Part shown: positions 60,201 to 64,000 of the stretch, piece by piece
Position numbering within the stretch: position 1 is the first letter of the stretch
Layout of the letters: every line of letters begins with the position of its first letter
Assembly: GCA_030062745.1 (NCBI GenBank)
Contig: CP099847.1
Span: forward strand, 2,898,304 to 2,962,303
Length of the DNA stretch: 64,000 bases
Direction: 5' to 3'
Source of the DNA: Capitulum mitella
Lineage: Eukaryota; Arthropoda; Thecostraca; Pollicipedomorpha; Pollicipedidae
Position numbers and translations under genes: made by a program
Notes under the pieces: model-generated
What the model was told of the DNA's origin: nothing
Seen by the model: only the letters and a program-made list of their open reading frames with translations
Databases searched by the model: none

Positions 60201-63028
60201 AAGAATTTAGACGCCAAACATCAACGTTGTACGTTCATTCCATTCTGTGTACGTAATCGTCATCTCACTAACGGCGATCCCACGCCGAGGGGAGGACCTC
60301 TGCTGTGTAGCTCCATAGGGTGACATCATACCATCGCATCCGTATGCGTCAGTCATCGTAATCCAATATGATGAACACATCGCTAAGCCTAGATCCCTTG
60401 ATTTGTGCCAGAGGCGCTGTGATTTAGCGCAGTGGCAAAATGTCATGGGCTTACCTTCATTTACGCTTGCTCGTGGGTATTATGGCTCGCCGCCAATGGA
60501 AGTCAGCGTGCATCGGCCGTACGCAAACGGCACTGGAACCGTGCCCGATTCCCGCCACTGATTCCAGCGAGCCATCGCCTGACAACCGGAGCTATAGTCG
60601 TCCAAATGATCGCTGCTGCGTCTGAGCCTGGCTGCGCACTGACAGTCAGGGTGATCGAGCGCGATGGCCGGGCCCTCAGACGTGCCAGATTGATGAGGCA
60701 AAATGAATTAAACTTGTGCTCTCGTCTTACGTTTAATGGATTAGATCAGGAGGGCTCCGGGGCATTGTCTTGGCCAATGACTTGCCCAGTTTCGCGACAC
60801 TATCATTAAAGTGCAAATGATTATGTCTCACTTGCGCCTTCTTTCTGTCTGCCATTTTAGCATTTTTATGATCTGGACTTGTGGGCTTTGCAGTGTTATA
60901 AAACTAGCTTCTCCGAGTGCTTAAAACATGTGCCTCATTTTTGTCGGCGCCAAGAGCGGCATGAAGCAAAAGCTGTGGAGAGACCCAGAACTCCTTCCTT
61001 TTGCAAATATTATGGCCAGCAAATGTAAATGTATGCACTTTGCGCAATGAAATGATAGGATACAGCGTGGCAACTGGATTTACCACTGCATTTGTCATTC
61101 ACCGATGAATTGGAACTCGCTACTTTTCATCCACTGATATTTATGAACAGGATATAGACACGTATCCATAATGTTTCTCACGCGGCCGCAGGCGACGATC
61201 CCAGACTACAATTCCATCCTCCCTTCCCCAGAGCCGGCCAGAGGCTCGGCAGGAGGTCCCGACAGGACGGACCCGGGATGGGAGCCCGGAGGAGGATCTG
61301 GGAGGAGAGTTTGGAAGGTCCGCCCGAGAGGACGGCCCGGTAGGAGGGGCCGGGAGGCAGGTGTCTGAGGATGGCGCCTGGTCGTCCTCTCCGTCCGGCG
61401 GCACGGCGTGTCCGGCAGGTGGAGCGGCACCAGACCGGGACAGGACCCGCACCGGTTGGCCGCGGCGGTGCGCAATGCACGTCGCCCCAGCGACCCCGGT
61501 CGGCGAAGATCTGTTGAGAGCCGCAGTCAACAGGCGACGGCTGCTGCTCGCGCCACCAGAGCGGAGTCACGGCGATGGAACTGACGGAGCCGTTGAAGTG
61601 AAGGGCCCTTGGTTTGTGCGGCGGACGCACAGACTCTTTACCGTGATCAAACAAAGACGCTGGGTGAAAATTGGGGCACGCTGGGCGATGTTTTTTTGCG
61701 ACGCGCGTTTGCTGACGCAATGGGACTGATGCTGGTGCTCCAGCCGCCTTGCGACACGACATTTTAGCACAGCCAAAAGGATTAAGCCACTCAATATTAA
61801 AGACAGCGCGGCACGTTTAACAGCCCAATCAATTTTCCTGACTGAATCAGCTGTGCAAAGCAATTCTCTTGTTGATCCCATCCCAAACTAAGCATAGCGC
61901 CAGCTGCAAAAATAAAACCCTTCAGTTACACGGAATGCATGCAACAAACAGCACGTTACCACGCGTTAAAATCACGAGATAGCTAAAACGGGTTCTCCAA
62001 GCTCGGCTGGCGCCGGCGACAACGTCCGGTGGTTAGCCTGAGCACCAGACCGTGAACCGATTGTTCACGGTTCACGCTTCGCGGCGGGCCTGCCGCCAGT
62101 TCGCATCGTTCACATGCAGATGAGCGGCCACAGGTGGGCGAGGCGAGCTCGATCGTGCTATCGTCACGGCGCCGGGCGCTCCTTGACTGCCCATCTGGGT
62201 CTCAGAGGCACCCGGCCCGCACATAGTTGTCGACTTCCAAGAGCATGTGAACGCATCGCAGACCCCAGCCGGCAACCGTTCGCACTGTCAGGAAGCTGGG
62301 ACAACGTCTCTCTTGCAATTCTCCAGACAACCATTGATTTCTGATGCGCTTCAACGCATGGGCGCCATTCTGTCGCAAGCACAACCTGCGCTGAGTAACC
62401 ACGGCCTTCAGTCCTGGTCAGGTCTCAGTGAAACACACTGTGTCCAGCTCCGGGATCGCAGACGACGCCATGCGCCCCTCCCCTCACACCCAGACAGGGA
62501 TTATTCACGGATCCTCTGCTCGGATCCCTCCCGCACCACCAGGACAGAGTCTCCCGCATGTCTAATGCCTGCTCACGGCGAAAGGCAATCAATTCGGGCC
62601 AGATAGCCTATGTAAATAGTACAATGAGACGGGGTCATTTGACTGGAAGCCAGATTAAACAGCCCGGACGAGCGTGCGGGAACTTATAGCCAGTGGGCTG
62701 CGCGCCGCCGGTCGGCCTGAGTCTCGCAAGCGTCGATCACAGAGATTGCCCGAGAGCCGCGCGAGAATGCGGATGCAGCATTCCAGGGGTTGCGCACTTC
62801 ATCCCTGTGGGCCCAAGTCGTGCCTTATACCAGCGCAGCTGCGTTCTGAAGCTCTGCTGCACCTGGCTGCGGTAAGCGCCAGTGCCTCTGGCAGAGCGCC
62901 CCACTGCAACCTGTCGCTTAGCATAGCTCATTGGGCACACATCGCATGATGTCGAGAGTCGGAGCACACGTTAAGATTACCGCGGAGACACTTTTGCACG
63001 TCGCCCGACTGCAGGGCGTGAGACTTAC

Positions 63029-63098
63029 TGGTGCTGTCCAGGTCGGCCGAGCAGCGGGCCGCACTGCCCAGCACGAGAGCCGCCATCGCCAGCAGCAT
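63029..63098 (-). CDS. side-like: Sidestep-like receptor exon 1: start codon and signal peptide
   Basis: Coding part of exon 1, with donor ACCA|GTAAGT leaving in phase 1, which exon 2 completes. It encodes MLLAMAALVLGSAARCSADL and three more residues: a short hydrophobic core and a small-residue cleavage region around AARCSA, a classic secretory signal. I chose this Met because the peptide starts cleanly there; the frame is open far upstream (to about 63404), but that extension is arginine- and glycine-rich and typical of GC-rich 5' untranslated DNA. The link to exon 2 across 28.4 kb rests on phase and on the missing signal peptide elsewhere. Confidence 0.75.
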
Positions 63099-64000
63099 GG
63101 CGCTCCGCCCCCGGACGGGCCGGCGCCGGCGGCGGAGGCGGAGGGCGACTCCTTCGAGGCCCGCCTTGTCCTCAGACCGAGCCCGCTGCCGGCTGCAGCT
63201 CGAGCCAGGTCGTCCGGAGGCCCTCAGAGGAGGCCAGCGCGCGCTGCAGGGCCGGTCCCGACTCGCCTCGCCGCAGCCTGTCCCGCTCCGTCTGCGACAG
63301 AGCGGGACGGTTGCTGGACCGCCGCCGCCCCAGCTGGCACTGCCTCCTGATCCTGCCGCGCGGTCACCGGCCTCTCGGAGAGCACGTCTCTGCGTCCTGC
63401 ACACGGGCCCGGCGGCCGTCTGCGGCCCGAGCCGCGCGCTCGCAGGAGGCCGGTGCGTCGTCGTTCCTGCTCGCCCCCGCTCCCAGTCCGTCCTCAGTCC
63501 ACACGGAGCGTTCCCGTCGGGCTCCGCTCTGCGCTGAGCGTCGGGACACGACGCGGCGCGCTGGCCGCCGGCCGCGCGGCGTCCTCTGCGTCCGGCACGG
63601 TCCGGCCGCGGAGCCGCCTCAGCCCGCCGGAGCCTCCATCGCGGCCGGCCGGGCGCCGTCCGCCTGGGGGCACAGAGGCGAGGTTAATTCGGCCCGATGA
63701 CCCGCTGGCGTGTCGCCCGGCCCAGGCGTGCCGTTCCGGCAGGCCCACGGCTGAAAACTCGGCCCGGCGCCGCTCTAATCCGCGCCTGTGTACGGCCGCG
63801 CCGGAATTAGGGGGAAATGAGAGTGCCGCGGCTCCGGTCGTATATCGCGGACGACGGAGACGGCGCGGCGCCGGCCGGCGCGGGCACGGAGACCGCCAGC
63901 GGCGTCCTCTGCCAGTGGGCCGAGAAATACGGAGGCCGCAATTCAGGACAGCGAGAATATTCGTAGGGCAGGGACGTTCAAATGTCCTGCTCTTCAAATG
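63099..64000. other. CpG-rich upstream region and probable 5' UTR/promoter
   Basis: Very GC- and CpG-rich DNA directly upstream of the start codon. Long overlapping frames on both strands are composition effects. No TATA box or clear initiator could be assigned, so the transcription start is not placed. Confidence 0.45.

Larger units (their letters stand above)
34593..63028. other. Intron 1 of the Sidestep-like gene (28.4 kb)
   Basis: Bounded by exon 1 donor ACCA|GTAAGT and exon 2 acceptor GTTCCAG. It contains a decayed mariner element, four TTAA-bounded elements, stem-loop repeat copies 2 and 3, ATTCG-rich repeats, and CpG-rich blocks at about 35300-35560, 41820-42100, 49940-50500, 58600-58750, 59400-59950 and 61200-61560. 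Intervals 34.6-36.9, 38.0-39.9, 41.1-44.8, 49.1-54.7 and 56.0-63.0 kb otherwise show no exon, RNA gene or recognised element. A nested gene cannot be ruled out. Confidence 0.6.
3593..63098 (-). other. side-like: Gene span: Sidestep-family Ig/FnIII transmembrane receptor
   Basis: A single minus-strand gene of about 59.5 kb assembled from 16 exons. Side proteins are neuronal cell-surface receptors; Drosophila Side is a muscle and axon-pathway cue recognised by Beat proteins on motor axons. The order here is signal peptide (residues 1-18 or so), Ig1 (about 24-137), Ig2 (138-243), Ig3 (244-341), Ig4 (342-438), Ig5 (439-536), FnIII (537-640), transmembrane helix (about 650-672) and cytoplasmic tail (673 onward). 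Family strings include YRCRVDF.HSPTRNSRVNL in Ig1, RPLSVRLLGSN and SWWKDGQQL in Ig3, EGHDVYMKC in Ig4 and NCTVVN with VHC in FnIII. Exons 1-14 sum to exactly 684 codons and 1-16 to 777. The paralog (side or one of the numbered side genes) is undecided, and the true 3' end is uncertain. Confidence 0.9.

Noticed and set aside
60414..60490. Possible tRNA-like sequence
   Set aside because: No cloverleaf arms or B-box pattern could be formed.
63029..63404. Amino-terminal extension of exon 1 upstream of the chosen Met
   Set aside because: The frame is open but encodes Arg/Gly/Ser-rich sequence typical of GC-rich untranslated DNA, and it would bury the signal peptide.

Overview
The window is nuclear DNA of an animal, almost certainly an arthropod. 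Most of it is one large minus-strand gene, which runs from a signal-peptide exon near 63.1 kb to cytoplasmic-tail exons near 3.6 kb. Sixteen coding exons could be joined by hand with canonical GT/AG junctions and matching phases at every join. They give a receptor of about 777 residues so far: signal peptide, five immunoglobulin domains, one fibronectin type III domain, one transmembrane helix and a cytoplasmic tail. Family signature strings mark it as a member of the arthropod Sidestep (Side) family of neuronal surface receptors, partners of the Beat proteins in motor-axon guidance and synaptic matching. Which paralog it is cannot be decided here. The species is not fixed either; a GC-rich crustacean is a reasonable guess.

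Layout, in transcript order (right to left): CpG-rich upstream DNA (63.1-64 kb); exon 1 (signal peptide); a 28.4-kb first intron loaded with transposon remnants; exons 2-3 (Ig1, 34.6-32.9 kb); a 10.8-kb intron; exons 4-5 (Ig2), 6-7 (Ig3), 8-9 (Ig4) and 10-11 (Ig5) between 22.1 and 10.7 kb; exons 12-13 (FnIII); exon 14 (transmembrane); exons 15-16 (cytoplasmic). A possible last exon lies at about 2.1-1.7 kb. Each Ig domain is split by an intron between its two disulphide cysteines. No second protein-coding gene was found; the other open frames look like shadows, intron sequence or repeat.

The non-coding part is rich in repeats. Seven TTAA-bounded, apparently non-coding elements (1.1-2.4 kb) have inverted ends that begin TTAACCC or close to it, followed by palindromic hairpins. 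Several carry dense AGGTCA hexamers. Also present are a decayed Tc1/mariner element with TA target sites, a roughly 250-bp MITE family, three copies of a stem-loop repeat, and a perfect 22-bp hairpin closed by GCAA. The most unusual observation is that two splice donors (exons 4 and 6) are the first units of intronic tandem arrays built from the donor itself. In addition, the acceptor of exon 7 lies in a tandem duplication. All joins and family calls come from reading the sequence and from knowledge of the families; no search or RNA evidence was available.
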